Origin: Propionibacteriaceae bacterium
GTDB taxonomy: Bacteria; Actinomycetota; Actinomycetes; Propionibacteriales; Propionibacteriaceae
Length of the DNA stretch: 9,293 nt
Assembly: GCA_030538175.1 (NCBI GenBank)
Contig: JAUNUL010000094.1
Coordinates: 1 to 9,293 of the forward strand
Reading direction: 5' to 3'
A program made the translations under genes and the position numbers. The notes below the pieces were generated by a model that searched no databases, had not been told where the DNA came from, and saw only the letters and a list, made by a program, of their open reading frames with translations. The first letter of the stretch is position 1. Each line of letters begins with the position of its first letter. Below, in pieces: positions 1-6,684 of the stretch.

Positions 1-18
1 GGCGTCGGCGTCGGCGTC
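1..18. repeat. GGCGTC hexamer repeat (x3) at the window edge
   Basis: Three perfect copies of GGCGTC open the window. On the minus strand they encode a Thr-Pro repeat at the end of the visible WS/DGAT tail, so this is a coding microsatellite in a low-complexity C-terminal extension. It may continue beyond the window. Confidence 0.7.
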
Positions 19-1574
19 ACCCCAGCAGTTTTCTGCGCCGATCTCTTCCTGGCGGGAGTCCTTTTCTGCACGGCCGGCTGCTTCGGCGCCGGGGGCGAAG
101 TCTTCTCGGGCGTCGGTCGCTTGTCCGCGGCCCGTGTCGGCTGCCGGCTGGCTTCAGCACGGGCAGCGGTCTCGAGCAACTCCAGCCGCGCATCCGCGAG
201 GCACTGGGCGAGCACGTCGAGGTCGCTCATGGAATCGCGGTCGCCGGTCAGCCCGAAATACACATGACCGTTGTAGGACGTGACCCCGATCGCCAGCAGA
301 TGCCCGGGCGGCAGGGGCAGCACCGGATAGCTGGCGACCATAGGGGCGCCCGCGGCGTACATCGGTCGCTGCGGACCGGGCGCATTCGTGATCAGCAGAT
401 CGTGCGGCCGCCGGGACATGGTGGTGGCGACGCGGACGCCGAGAGCGTGCAGGGTGCTCGGGGCAAACCCGGCAATATCGCTGATCGTTCGGGCGCTCAC
501 GGCGCGCCCGGTGTCCGTGTGCGCCCGAGTGCCGAACGACACCTGGTGCAGGCGCATGAGCGCGTTCGCCTCGTCCACCGGGAGCTGGATCAGGTGGGGT
601 GCCACATGGCTGCCGAGTGAGGTCGGCTCCCCGTCCTCGTCGATCACACTCATCGGCACCATCGCCAGGATGCCGCCCGTCGGGGACGGCTCACCGCGCG
701 TCGCCAGCCAATCCCGCAGCGCACCCGAGATCAGGGCCAGCACGACGTCGTTGACCGTGTACCGCTCGTTCATCCGCAACGCCCGCAAGTCGGCCAACGG
801 CATGCTGACCTGCGCGACGCGACGCTGCTCCGAAGGCGTGCCCGCGAGCGGGGTGTCGTTGCGGGGGCGGATCCCGCCACGCAGCGCTGCCCCGGCGAAC
901 TCCCCCAACGCCCCACCGAGACCACCAACAGCCTCGCCCACCGCCACCGCCGTGCCCAACACACCTGTGACACCACGGCGGGCGGCGTCGAACAGCGCGT
1001 CGCGATCGGTGAGGCTCTGGCGCACGGCATCCACCACGAGATCGATCGGTCGCGGCTCAGGAGCGGGCTCCCAGGGATCACCCAGTTGGGGTTCACCATC
1101 GGTGGGTTGCTCGTCCAACAACACCTGCCCCAGGTCCACCCCATCCAGACCGTCGACCAGCAACTGGTGGGTCTTGGTGACCACAGCGAAGCGGTTCTCT
1201 GCCAGCCCCTCGACGAGATAGACCTCCCACAGGGGCCGCGAACGATCCAACCGACGGGCACACACCCGTCCCACGAACTCCCGCAACTGCTCCGGTGTTC
1301 CCCCACGGGGCAATGCCGATCGGCGCACGTGATAGCTCAGGTCGAAGTCTTCGTCCTCCACCCACACCGGCGCCGCCAACGCCCCGGGCACAGGCAGCAG
1401 GCGCATCCGATAACGCGGCACATAGGCCAGCCGTTCGTTGATGACCGCCACCAGTCGATCAACCTCGAAGTCATCCGGCGCAGAGAAGATGTCCACCGCG
1501 CTCGTGTGGGCGGGGGTGTGCTGGGTGTCCAGCGCCAGCATGGACATCTCGCGCGCAGTGAGGCGGGTCGGCAT
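1..1574 (-). CDS. Wax ester synthase/diacylglycerol acyltransferase (WS/DGAT) family protein, 3' end cut by window edge
   Basis: WS/DGAT enzymes transfer an acyl group from acyl-CoA to diacylglycerol or a fatty alcohol at the membrane or lipid-body surface, making storage triacylglycerol or wax ester. The frame is open for 524 codons from an ATG at 1574 (MPTRLTAREMSMLALDT...) to the left edge. Family landmarks are visible: an N-terminal acyltransferase half, a KTHQLLVDG segment at residues 134-142 where the HHxxxDG motif belongs, NDVVLALISGALRDW at 275-289, MVPMSV at 305-310, and a TNAPGP block followed by SYNGHVYFGLTGD at 397-445. The second motif histidine is glutamine (Q137), whereas D141 and G142 are kept. 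After about residue 472 a Pro/Lys/Arg/Ala-rich tail begins and continues past the edge; the usual family length is roughly 450-480 residues. The family call is firm. Activity and substrate are uncertain given the altered motif. Confidence 0.9.
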   Translation of the reverse strand, partial: MPTRLTAREMSMLALDTQHTPAHTSAVDIFSAPDDFEVDRLVAVINERLAYVPRYRMRLLPVPGALAAPVWVEDEDFDLSYHVRRSALPRGGTPEQLREFVGRVCARRLDRSRPLWEVYLVEGLAENRFAVVTKTHQLLVDGLDGVDLGQVLLDEQPTDGEPQLGDPWEPAPEPRPIDLVVDAVRQSLTDRDALFDAARRGVTGVLGTAVAVGEAVGGLGGALGEFAGAALRGGIRPRNDTPLAGTPSEQRRVAQVSMPLADLRALRMNERYTVNDVVLALISGALRDWLATRGEPSPTGGILAMVPMSVIDEDGEPTSLGSHVAPHLIQLPVDEANALMRLHQVSFGTRAHTDTGRAVSARTISDIAGFAPSTLHALGVRVATTMSRRPHDLLITNAPGPQRPMYAAGAPMVASYPVLPLPPGHLLAIGVTSYNGHVYFGLTGDRDSMSDLDVLAQCLADARLELLETAARAEASRQPTRAADKRPTPEKTSPPAPKQPAVQKRTPARKRSAQKTAGVTPTPT

Positions 1575-1587
1575 GTCCCCAACGGTA
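1575..1587 (-). promoter_or_regulatory. Possible -10 element and leaderless start for the WS/DGAT gene
   Basis: Read on the minus strand, TACCGT (1587-1582, fitting the actinobacterial TANNNT -10 pattern) lies 7 nt before the ATG at 1574. That spacing would put the transcript start at or next to the start codon, giving a leaderless mRNA. GGGGA immediately before the ATG is too close to act as a good SD. I see no convincing -35 element. Confidence 0.35.
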
Positions 1588-1633
1588 GCCGAGCACGGCA
1601 CCTGCAGCGCGCCCCCGGGACCTCGCTGGCGAC

Positions 1634-1654
1634 CGGTCACCCGAATCGTGACCG
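1634..1654. promoter_or_regulatory. Perfect inverted repeat CGGTCAC-N7-GTGACCG, candidate operator
   Basis: Two perfect 7-base arms (1634-1640 and 1648-1654) are separated by 7 bases in the 205-bp region between the WS/DGAT gene and the divergent small gene at 1780. It lies 60 bp upstream of the WS/DGAT start and 126 bp upstream of the other start. Size and symmetry suit a dimeric repressor or activator site that could control both genes. The regulator is unknown and none is encoded in the window. GACCGGT also recurs nearby (1631-1637 and 1662-1668). Confidence 0.45.
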
Positions 1655-1753
1655 TACGCCCGACCGGTGCCGTGTACGCCTCAACCGCTCAGATCCCTGA
1701 CGCCCCAACGCCCGGCAACCGACCCGCGGGCAGGACGCGCCCGTGGTGGGGCA

Positions 1754-1759
1754 TAGGAT
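1754..1759 (+). promoter_or_regulatory. Possible -10 element for the DUF6489-like gene
   Basis: TAGGAT matches TANNNT and lies 20 nt before the ATG at 1780, which would leave a short leader containing the SD sequence. No good -35 hexamer is seen about 17 bp upstream, so the call is weak. Confidence 0.3.
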
Positions 1760-1768
1760 CGTCGCTCT

Positions 1769-1774
1769 AGGAGG
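1769..1774 (+). promoter_or_regulatory. Strong Shine-Dalgarno sequence (AGGAGG)
   Basis: A perfect AGGAGG lies 5 nt before the ATG at 1780. It is the strongest ribosome binding site in the window and fixes the start of the small gene, supporting that this 85-codon frame is really translated. Confidence 0.8.
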
Positions 1775-1779
1775 AGCAC

Positions 1780-2037
1780 ATGAACATCTCGGTGAACGTC
1801 GATTGCACCCCGCAGGAACTGCGGGCCTTTCTCGGATTGCCCGATGTGGCACCCATGCAGAAGTCGATCATGGACGAGATGGAACGTCGCATGCTCGAAT
1901 CCATGGAACAGCTTGCGCCTGCGGCCATGATGCGCGAGTGGTTCACCCCGACCGGGACCATGCAGCAAAGCTTGATGAACCTCTTCCAGCCCGGACGGAT
2001 GCAGGCTGGTGGCGACACGGATGAGGCCACTGACTGA
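1780..2037 (+). CDS. Small DUF6489-like protein (85 aa), divergent from WS/DGAT
   Basis: The 85-residue product begins MNISVNVDCTPQELRAFLGL and continues with PDVAPMQ. I recognise this as the DUF6489 pattern: a short beta-like N terminus, then D-C-T-P-x-E and L-G-L-P-D, followed by a helical remainder. I recall that family mainly from Proteobacteria, where its function is not established. Eleven of 85 residues are methionine, nine of them between residues 26 and 66, where the sequence looks amphipathic and helical. There is no signal peptide or membrane segment. The acidic tail (DTDEATD) is probably disordered. The start is fixed by a perfect SD. It sits back-to-back with the WS/DGAT gene across an inverted repeat, so a role at lipid bodies or in acyl metabolism is a reasonable guess but only an inference. 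The gene is confident; the family call comes from memory of the motif. Confidence 0.8.
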   Translation: MNISVNVDCTPQELRAFLGLPDVAPMQKSIMDEMERRMLESMEQLAPAAMMREWFTPTGTMQQSLMNLFQPGRMQAGGDTDEATD

Positions 2038-2043
2038 CTGACC

Positions 2044-2061
2044 GGCCGTGCACGCGCGGCC
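2044..2061 (+). terminator. Weak GC-rich hairpin after the DUF6489-like gene
   Basis: GGCCG and CGGCC form a 5-bp stem with an 8-base loop, starting 7 bases after the stop codon at 2037. There is no U-tract after it, so termination is uncertain and it may simply be GC-rich sequence. Confidence 0.25.
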
Positions 2062-2104
2062 CTGGTTCGACCTGGCCGCAATGGGCTCCCGCGCCGCCCG
2101 GGGG

Positions 2105-2142
2105 CCCGCTACCGGGGTGTTGTCCCGCTACCGGCGTGTTGT
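2105..2142. repeat. 19-bp tandem direct repeat, two copies
   Basis: CCCGCTACCGGGGTGTTGT (2105-2123) is followed directly by CCCGCTACCGGCGTGTTGT (2124-2142), with one mismatch. It lies in the 173-bp gap upstream of the Rv3235-family gene. Two 19-bp units place identical sites nearly two helical turns apart, which would suit paired binding of a regulator. It could also be a simple replication-slippage duplication. Confidence 0.7.
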
Positions 2143-2147
2143 CCACA
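2139..2147 (+). promoter_or_regulatory. DnaA-box-like nonamer TTGTCCACA
   Basis: TTGTCCACA is identical to the preferred DnaA box of high-GC actinomycetes such as Streptomyces. It overlaps the end of the second 19-bp repeat unit and lies 64 bp upstream of the Rv3235-family start. It is a lone perfect box with no cluster and no AT-rich region, so it is not an origin. It could be a single DnaA regulatory or titration site, or chance. Confidence 0.35.
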
Positions 2148-2210
2148 GATGTGCGGGTTGGTTGAGACTGGGGAGCTCTTGGCGGGGCAGCTCGGATCCA
2201 TGCTGATGGC

Positions 2211-2801
2211 ATGACCCCGCATCACGCCACGCGATCCCACACCATCGTTGCCGCAGCGCTCATCGATGAGCCTCTGCCCTGTGCTCCCGCCCCTGACCTG
2301 CGACCGGAGCCCGTGCGCTGGCACCGCCAGACTGACGCACCCCTTTCGACGTGGATGGCACCGTTGCCCTTGAGCGATGCGGCGGCCATCCCCACATTCG
2401 CTGATCAGCTGAGGAGCGATCTGCGTGCGGAAACGGACGGTCTCCACGCCCATGCGCGGTCCCTCGTCTCTGCGCTCGTGGATGTCATCCAGCGCCGACG
2501 CCCGGCGACACAACTGGTCAGATGGGTCAGTGACACCGTGCTGGCCGATCTGGCTTTCCTCGCCCGTGCCACTCAACGTTCACCTCGCCGACTGGTCGTG
2601 CGCTCGGTGCGACTTCAGGTCGTCACGCCAGATGTGGCCGAGGTGTCAGCGCGCGTGCAGAGCGATCACCGACACCAAGCGCTCGCCTTGCGGTTGGAAC
2701 GTCAGGAGGAACGGTGGTTCTGCCCCCTCGTCGACTTCGGGCCCGGCCCGCGTGTCCCCGGCGGCCCGATGGTGTCAGGCAAGGGTCAGCGGCGGTTATA
2801 G
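2211..2801 (+). CDS. Rv3235 family protein (DUF6459)
   Basis: This 196-residue protein has a poorly conserved Pro/Ala-rich N terminus (about residues 1-65) and a C-terminal domain of the Rv3235/DUF6459 type. Within that domain are QLVRWVSDTVLADL (about 101-114), then VRSVRLQVVTPDVAEVSARV, then ALALRLERQEERWFCP. The function of the family is unknown; the domain looks like a small alpha+beta fold related to limited-size secretion- or stress-type domains, without a visible catalytic motif. Length is close to M. tuberculosis Rv3235 (about 213 aa). The nearby WS/DGAT and secA echo the mycobacterial order tgs3-Rv3235-...-secA1. No signal peptide or membrane segment is seen. The ATG at 2211 lacks a good SD; in-frame alternatives are GTG at 2313 (GGAG 3 nt upstream) and ATG at 2355, both leaving the domain intact. 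The 3' end overlaps the convergent deacetylase gene by 16 bp. Confidence 0.8.
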   Translation: MTPHHATRSHTIVAAALIDEPLPCAPAPDLRPEPVRWHRQTDAPLSTWMAPLPLSDAAAIPTFADQLRSDLRAETDGLHAHARSLVSALVDVIQRRRPATQLVRWVSDTVLADLAFLARATQRSPRRLVVRSVRLQVVTPDVAEVSARVQSDHRHQALALRLERQEERWFCPLVDFGPGPRVPGGPMVSGKGQRRL

Positions 2802-3694
2802 ACCTGACCGGGTGTGCTTCCGCCCAACACCTCGGACACTGTCACCAGGACATAGCCCTGAGCCTGCAGATCACTGATGATCCCGGGCACCGCATCAACG
2901 GTCGACTTGTGGATGTCGTGCATGAGCACGATCGAGCCCGGTCGTGCCTGGCGCGCCACCTCGGCACGCACCGACACGGCATTGCGGGTCTTCCAGTCGT
3001 TGGTGTCGACATCCCAGATGATGACCGATTCCCCCACCTCGGCGGCCATTGCATCAACGGCGCCATTGCGGGCGCCATAGGGCGGGCGGAACACCGTCAC
3101 GTCCTTGCCCGTGACCTCCTTGATGAGCGCGTGGTTGCCTGCCAGCTCATTGCGAAGCTTGCCGGCACTGACGCGATTCAACTGGGGATGGGTCATCGAG
3201 TGATCGCCGATCTCCATGCGTGGCGTCGAGGCGACCTGGCGGGCGATGTCGGGGTTCGCGCGGATCATGACGCCCTGCATGAAGAACGTCGCCCCCGCAC
3301 CCTTGCTCGTCAACATCTCGAGCAGCCGCGGCGTATAGGGCCCGGGTCCGTCGTCAAAGGTCAGCGCGATGCACTTGGCCACCGAGCAGTCCACGCTGCC
3401 GGGTGGTGGCGGGTTGTGCCGAGCCGACGTGGCCGATCCGGTCGTCGTCCCGAACGTGACCTGGGTCAGCGCCTGGACCTGAGGTGCGGGGACCCCGGGC
3501 TCAGTCGGGTCGGGTGTCGGCTCCACCGCCGCGGAGGCAGGTGTGGCGGGCGCGGCGGAGGGATCGGCCGTCGCGACATTCTGATGGCTCACCGGCACTG
3601 CGGTGGTCGATGGATCGACACCGCAGCCGGCAGCCGTCAACGTGAGAACAGCGGCCAGGGCGAGCGTGGCGGATCGCAGGGGGAATCGTTGCAC
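2786..3694 (-). CDS. Secreted lipoprotein polysaccharide deacetylase (NodB/CE4 family)
   Basis: The enzyme probably removes N- or O-acetyl groups from peptidoglycan or another cell-envelope polysaccharide at the outer face of the membrane. The 302-residue product starts with a lipoprotein signal (MQRFPLRS, hydrophobic core, then TAAG-C24; the -3 position is Ala, unusual but allowed). A Pro/Ala/Thr-rich linker (about 25-100) follows, then a complete NodB domain: TFDDGP (D114, D115), HSMTH (H165, H169 as metal ligands), RPPYG (203-207), WDVDTNDW (227-234) and LMHDIH (H259). C103 and C108, just before the first motif, may form a disulfide. Start: GTG at 3694; an in-frame TAG lies 12 nt upstream and there is no SD, consistent with a leaderless mRNA. 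It lies 44 bp downstream of secA and overlaps the convergent Rv3235-family gene. Exact substrate is not determinable. Confidence 0.92.
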   Translation of the reverse strand: MQRFPLRSATLALAAVLTLTAAGCGVDPSTTAVPVSHQNVATADPSAAPATPASAAVEPTPDPTEPGVPAPQVQALTQVTFGTTTGSATSARHNPPPPGSVDCSVAKCIALTFDDGPGPYTPRLLEMLTSKGAGATFFMQGVMIRANPDIARQVASTPRMEIGDHSMTHPQLNRVSAGKLRNELAGNHALIKEVTGKDVTVFRPPYGARNGAVDAMAAEVGESVIIWDVDTNDWKTRNAVSVRAEVARQARPGSIVLMHDIHKSTVDAVPGIISDLQAQGYVLVTVSEVLGGSTPGQVYNRR

Positions 3695-3706
3695 GCAGGG
3701 AGTCTA
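3695..3706 (-). promoter_or_regulatory. Possible -10 element and leaderless start for the deacetylase gene
   Basis: On the minus strand TAGACT (3706-3701) fits TANNNT and ends 6 nt before the GTG at 3694, the spacing expected if transcription begins at the start codon. The TAG of this hexamer is itself the in-frame stop that bounds the reading frame. This would give the deacetylase its own promoter in the 44-bp gap after secA. Confidence 0.45.
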
Positions 3707-3738
3707 AACCCGCTTGCGGCCGACTCCTGCACAATCGT

Positions 3739-6588
3739 TCAGCTTCGACGCCCGTGGCACTGCTTGAATTTTTTCCCGGACCCGCAGGGACAGGGCTGGT
3801 TGCGTCCCGTGCCGGCGTACGGATCATCCTCCGCAGCGACCTCGACCTCTTGGACCGTGCTCTGCTCCGAACCATCCTCGGCGGGAGCCGAATAGTTCAG
3901 GGAACGGGGTTTCTGCTCGCCACCCTTGATGTGCAGCTTCGGTCGTTCCTCTTCGGAGACCTCGGCATCGATCGGTTCGCCGGGCCGCTCCGCCAACTCG
4001 GCGTTGCTCGGCTCACCGCGACCCTCGACGCTGCCGTTCCCGCCGGCCAGCTGGGCAGCGATATCGTCCACCGTGATCTGGGTGCCCGCGGGGCTGAGCA
4101 CCGGGGCGACCTGGGGCTGCTGCACCTCGACCTGATAGACGAACCCGACGACCTCTTCCATGAACGCGTCCATCATGGCGTTGAACATGTCGCCGCCCTC
4201 GCGCTGGTATTCCACCAGGGGGTCACGCTGCGCCATGGCGCGCAGGCCGATGCCCTCCCGGAGATAATCCATCCCATAGAGGTGTTCTCGCCACTTGCGG
4301 TCCAGGACGGTCAGCATGACCTGCCGCTCCAGCTCACGCATGTTCTCATCGCCCAGCTCGCTCTCGCGCCGGTCATAGGCCGCTTGGGCGTCCTCGACGA
4401 AATCGTTCACCAGCTCCTGCTGGGTGATCTCCCGGTCCAGATAGTCATCCACCTTCAGGGTGACCGGATAGAGCGTGCCCAGTTGAGTCCAGAGCTCGTC
4501 GAGATCCCACTCTTCGGCGAAGCCCTGCGTACCCCCACGGACGTATTCCTCAACCACCCGGTCGACGGTCCCCCGCAACTGCTTCTCGACGTCTGTGCCC
4601 TCCAGCAGCTGCCGGCGGTCACCGTAGATGACGTGGCGCTGCCGGTTCATCACATCGTCGTACTTCAGGACGTTCTTGCGCATCTCGAAGTTCTGGGACT
4701 CAACCTGCTTCTGCGCCGAGGCGATCGAATCCGAGACCCGCTTGTTCTCGATCGGCTGGTCATCGGGGATCTTCAGTGCCTGCAACACCCAATCGACGAT
4801 GTCGGACTTGAACAACCGCATCAGGTCATCGCCCAGCGACAGATAGAACCGTGATTCCCCAGGGTCACCCTGACGGCCGGAGCGACCACGGAGCTGGTTG
4901 TCGATCCGTCGTGACTCGTGCCGCTCGGAGCCGATCACATAGAGGCCACCGAGCTCGACGACCTCTTCGTGCTCGGTCTTGACCTGCTTCTCGAAGGCGG
5001 CAATGGTGTCCGGCCACTCCGCTTCATAGGCCTCGGCATCGGTGTTCGGGTCCAGACCCTTGTCGCGCAGCTTCTCCTGGGCGAGGAACTCGGCGTTGCC
5101 GCCCAGAATGATGTCGGTGCCTCGACCGGCCATGTTGGTCGCGACCGTGACCGCACCCTTGTGGCCTGCGCGGGCAACGATCGCCGCTTCCCGGGCGTGG
5201 TTCTTCGCGTTCAACACCTCATGCGGGATGCCGGCCTCGGTGAGCATCTCCGCCAGCACCTCGGACTTCGCGACCGATGCGGTGCCGATGAGAATCGGCT
5301 GGCCCTTTTCGTGTCGTTCCTTGACGTCGACGATGATCGCCTCGAACTTCGCCTTTTCCGTGCGATAGATCAGGTCCTTGTTGTCGATCCGGACCATCGG
5401 CTTGTTGGTCTCGATCGGCAGCACCGACAGGCCATAGATCTTCTGGAATTCCGATTCCTCGGTCTTCGCCGTGCCGGTCATGCCGGCGAGCTTGTCGTAC
5501 ATGCGGAAGAAGTTCTGCAGCGTGACCGTGGCCAGCGTCTGGTATTCGTCCTTGATCTCGACGTTCTCTTTGGCCTCGAGCGCCTGGTGCAGACCCTCGT
5601 TGTAGCGGCGGCCGTGCAGCGTTCGGCCGGTGTGCTCATCGACGATCAACACCTCGCCGCGCATGATCACATAGTCGCGGTCGCGCTTGAACAGCTCCTT
5701 TGCCTTGATGGAGTTGTTCAGATACGAGATCAGCGGCGTGTTCGCAGACTCATAGAGATTCTCGATGCCGAGGCGATCCTCGACGACCGAGATGCCCTGT
5801 TCCAGGATCGAGATCGTCTTCTTCTTCTCATCGACCTCATAGTGGCGGTTCTTGATCAATCGATCCGCGATCCGCGCGAACTCCGGATACCACTCATGGG
5901 TGTCCTCAGCCGGCCCGGAGATGATGAGCGGGGTCCGTGCCTCGTCGACCAGGATGGAGTCGACCTCGTCCACGATCGCGTAGTGGTGACCGCGCTGGAC
6001 GAGGTCGTCGGTCGAAAGCGCCATGTTGTCGCGCAGATAGTCGAAGCCGAACTCGTTGTTGGTGCCATAGGTGATGTCGGCGGCATAGGCAGCGCGCCGT
6101 TCACCCGGGGTCATGTTGGCCAGGATGCAGCCGACGGTCAGACCCAGGAAATGATGGATGCGCCCCATCTGTTCCGATTGGGTCTCCGCCAGATAGTCAT
6201 TCACCGTGACAACATGGACGCCCTTGCCCGTCAGTGCGTTGAGATAGGACGGCAGCGTCGCGACGAGGGTCTTGCCCTCACCGGTCTTCATCTCGGCGAT
6301 GTTGCCGAGATGCAATGCCGCACCACCCATGAGCTGAACGTCGAAGTGTCGCTTGCCCAGCACGCGTCGGCTCGCTTCGCGAACCGTGGCGAAGGCCTCG
6401 GGCATGATGTCCTCGAGCGTCTCGCCATCGGCCAGCCGCTTCTTGAACTCCTCGGTCTGACCCCGCAGCTCCTCGTCGGTCATCTCCTCGAAATCGGGCT
6501 CGACGAGGTTGACCTGGTCCGCCACCGCCTTGAGCTTGCGAAGGATCTTGCCCTCGCCAAGACGGAGGAACTTGTCGAAAACTGCCAC
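3739..6588 (-). CDS. secA: Preprotein translocase ATPase subunit SecA
   Basis: SecA is the cytosolic and membrane-peripheral motor that drives unfolded preproteins through the SecYEG channel by ATP hydrolysis. The product is 949 residues from the GTG chosen here ([19 protein letters not shown]...). Visible motifs: Walker A GEGKT (103-107), Walker B DEVD (207-210), [18 protein letters not shown] (484-493), the [21 protein letters not shown] helicase motif (557-577), helical wing/scaffold sequence, and a C-terminal zinc/SecB-type motif C933-x-C935...C944-H945. All parts of the ATPase are intact. The frame stays open upstream to an ATG at 6651, but AGGAG lies 8 nt before the GTG at 6588 and family members start at this point, so the shorter form is preferred. 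Many actinobacteria carry hpf/raiA and comF upstream of secA; here a YcaQ-type gene is upstream instead. This looks like the housekeeping SecA (SecA1). Confidence 0.98.
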   Translation of the reverse strand: MAVFDKFLRLGEGKILRKLKAVADQVNLVEPDFEEMTDEELRGQTEEFKKRLADGETLEDIMPEAFATVREASRRVLGKRHFDVQLMGGAALHLGNIAEMKTGEGKTLVATLPSYLNALTGKGVHVVTVNDYLAETQSEQMGRIHHFLGLTVGCILANMTPGERRAAYAADITYGTNNEFGFDYLRDNMALSTDDLVQRGHHYAIVDEVDSILVDEARTPLIISGPAEDTHEWYPEFARIADRLIKNRHYEVDEKKKTISILEQGISVVEDRLGIENLYESANTPLISYLNNSIKAKELFKRDRDYVIMRGEVLIVDEHTGRTLHGRRYNEGLHQALEAKENVEIKDEYQTLATVTLQNFFRMYDKLAGMTGTAKTEESEFQKIYGLSVLPIETNKPMVRIDNKDLIYRTEKAKFEAIIVDVKERHEKGQPILIGTASVAKSEVLAEMLTEAGIPHEVLNAKNHAREAAIVARAGHKGAVTVATNMAGRGTDIILGGNAEFLAQEKLRDKGLDPNTDAEAYEAEWPDTIAAFEKQVKTEHEEVVELGGLYVIGSERHESRRIDNQLRGRSGRQGDPGESRFYLSLGDDLMRLFKSDIVDWVLQALKIPDDQPIENKRVSDSIASAQKQVESQNFEMRKNVLKYDDVMNRQRHVIYGDRRQLLEGTDVEKQLRGTVDRVVEEYVRGGTQGFAEEWDLDELWTQLGTLYPVTLKVDDYLDREITQQELVNDFVEDAQAAYDRRESELGDENMRELERQVMLTVLDRKWREHLYGMDYLREGIGLRAMAQRDPLVEYQREGGDMFNAMMDAFMEEVVGFVYQVEVQQPQVAPVLSPAGTQITVDDIAAQLAGGNGSVEGRGEPSNAELAERPGEPIDAEVSEEERPKLHIKGGEQKPRSLNYSAPAEDGSEQSTVQEVEVAAEDDPYAGTGRNQPCPCGSGKKFKQCHGRRS

Positions 6589-6596
6589 GGGTTCGG

Positions 6597-6601
6597 CTCC
6601 T
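6597..6601 (-). promoter_or_regulatory. Shine-Dalgarno sequence (AGGAG) that sets the secA start
   Basis: Read on the minus strand, AGGAG lies 8 nt before the GTG at 6588. The upstream ATG at 6651 has no comparable site. This and the family alignment (VxVFDKxLRxGEGK at the N terminus) fix the start. Confidence 0.75.
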
Positions 6602-6620
6602 GGGGTTGTGTCATGCTGCG

Positions 6621-6639
6621 GTGACGGCACTCTCGTCAC
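6621..6639 (-). promoter_or_regulatory. Perfect inverted repeat in the secA leader (GTGACG-N7-CGTCAC)
   Basis: Two perfect 6-base arms (6621-6626 and 6634-6639) with a 7-base loop lie 33 bp upstream of the secA GTG. If transcription starts near the TAAGAT at 6655-6650, the repeat sits in the 5' leader and could form an RNA hairpin; otherwise it could be an operator. It shares the GTGAC core and 7-base spacer with the repeat at 1634-1654, though the arms are oriented the opposite way. Confidence 0.4.
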
Positions 6640-6649
6640 AATCGCGGCC

Positions 6650-6655
6650 ATCTTA
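6650..6655 (-). promoter_or_regulatory. Possible secA -10 element (TAAGAT)
   Basis: TAAGAT on the minus strand matches TATAAT at four of six positions and lies 61 bp before the secA GTG, in the 96-bp gap after the YcaQ-type gene. No clear -35 hexamer is seen at 16-18 bp. It also overlaps the upstream ATG at 6651, an argument against that ATG being used. Confidence 0.4.
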
Positions 6656-6684
6656 GTGGCTTGTCGGGCGGACGGCGGTTCCGC

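Noticed and set aside
264..1221. Plus-strand frames of 118 and 277 codons
   Set aside because: They lie opposite the WS/DGAT gene, whose minus-strand frame carries clear family motifs throughout.
2029..2041. ACTG short tandem repeat at the end of the DUF6489-like gene
   Set aside because: About three 4-base units around the stop codon is too short to separate from chance.
2100..2200. A replication origin around the DnaA-box-like site
   Set aside because: Only one perfect box is present, with no AT-rich unwinding region and no dnaA or dnaN nearby.
2714..3895. A 393-codon plus-strand frame
   Set aside because: It lies opposite the deacetylase, which has every NodB motif and a lipoprotein signal. 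The frame also overlaps the end of the Rv3235-family gene and looks compositionally like antisense sequence.
4918..6624. A 568-codon open frame on the plus strand opposite secA
   Set aside because: It is the antisense shadow of a fully conserved secA in GC-rich DNA, and the translation has no recognisable domain. The same applies to 3754-4854.
6589..6651. N-terminal extension of SecA to the ATG at 6651
   Set aside because: There is no SD before that ATG, it overlaps a -10-like hexamer, and SecA homologues begin at the VxVFDK position, where a good SD exists.
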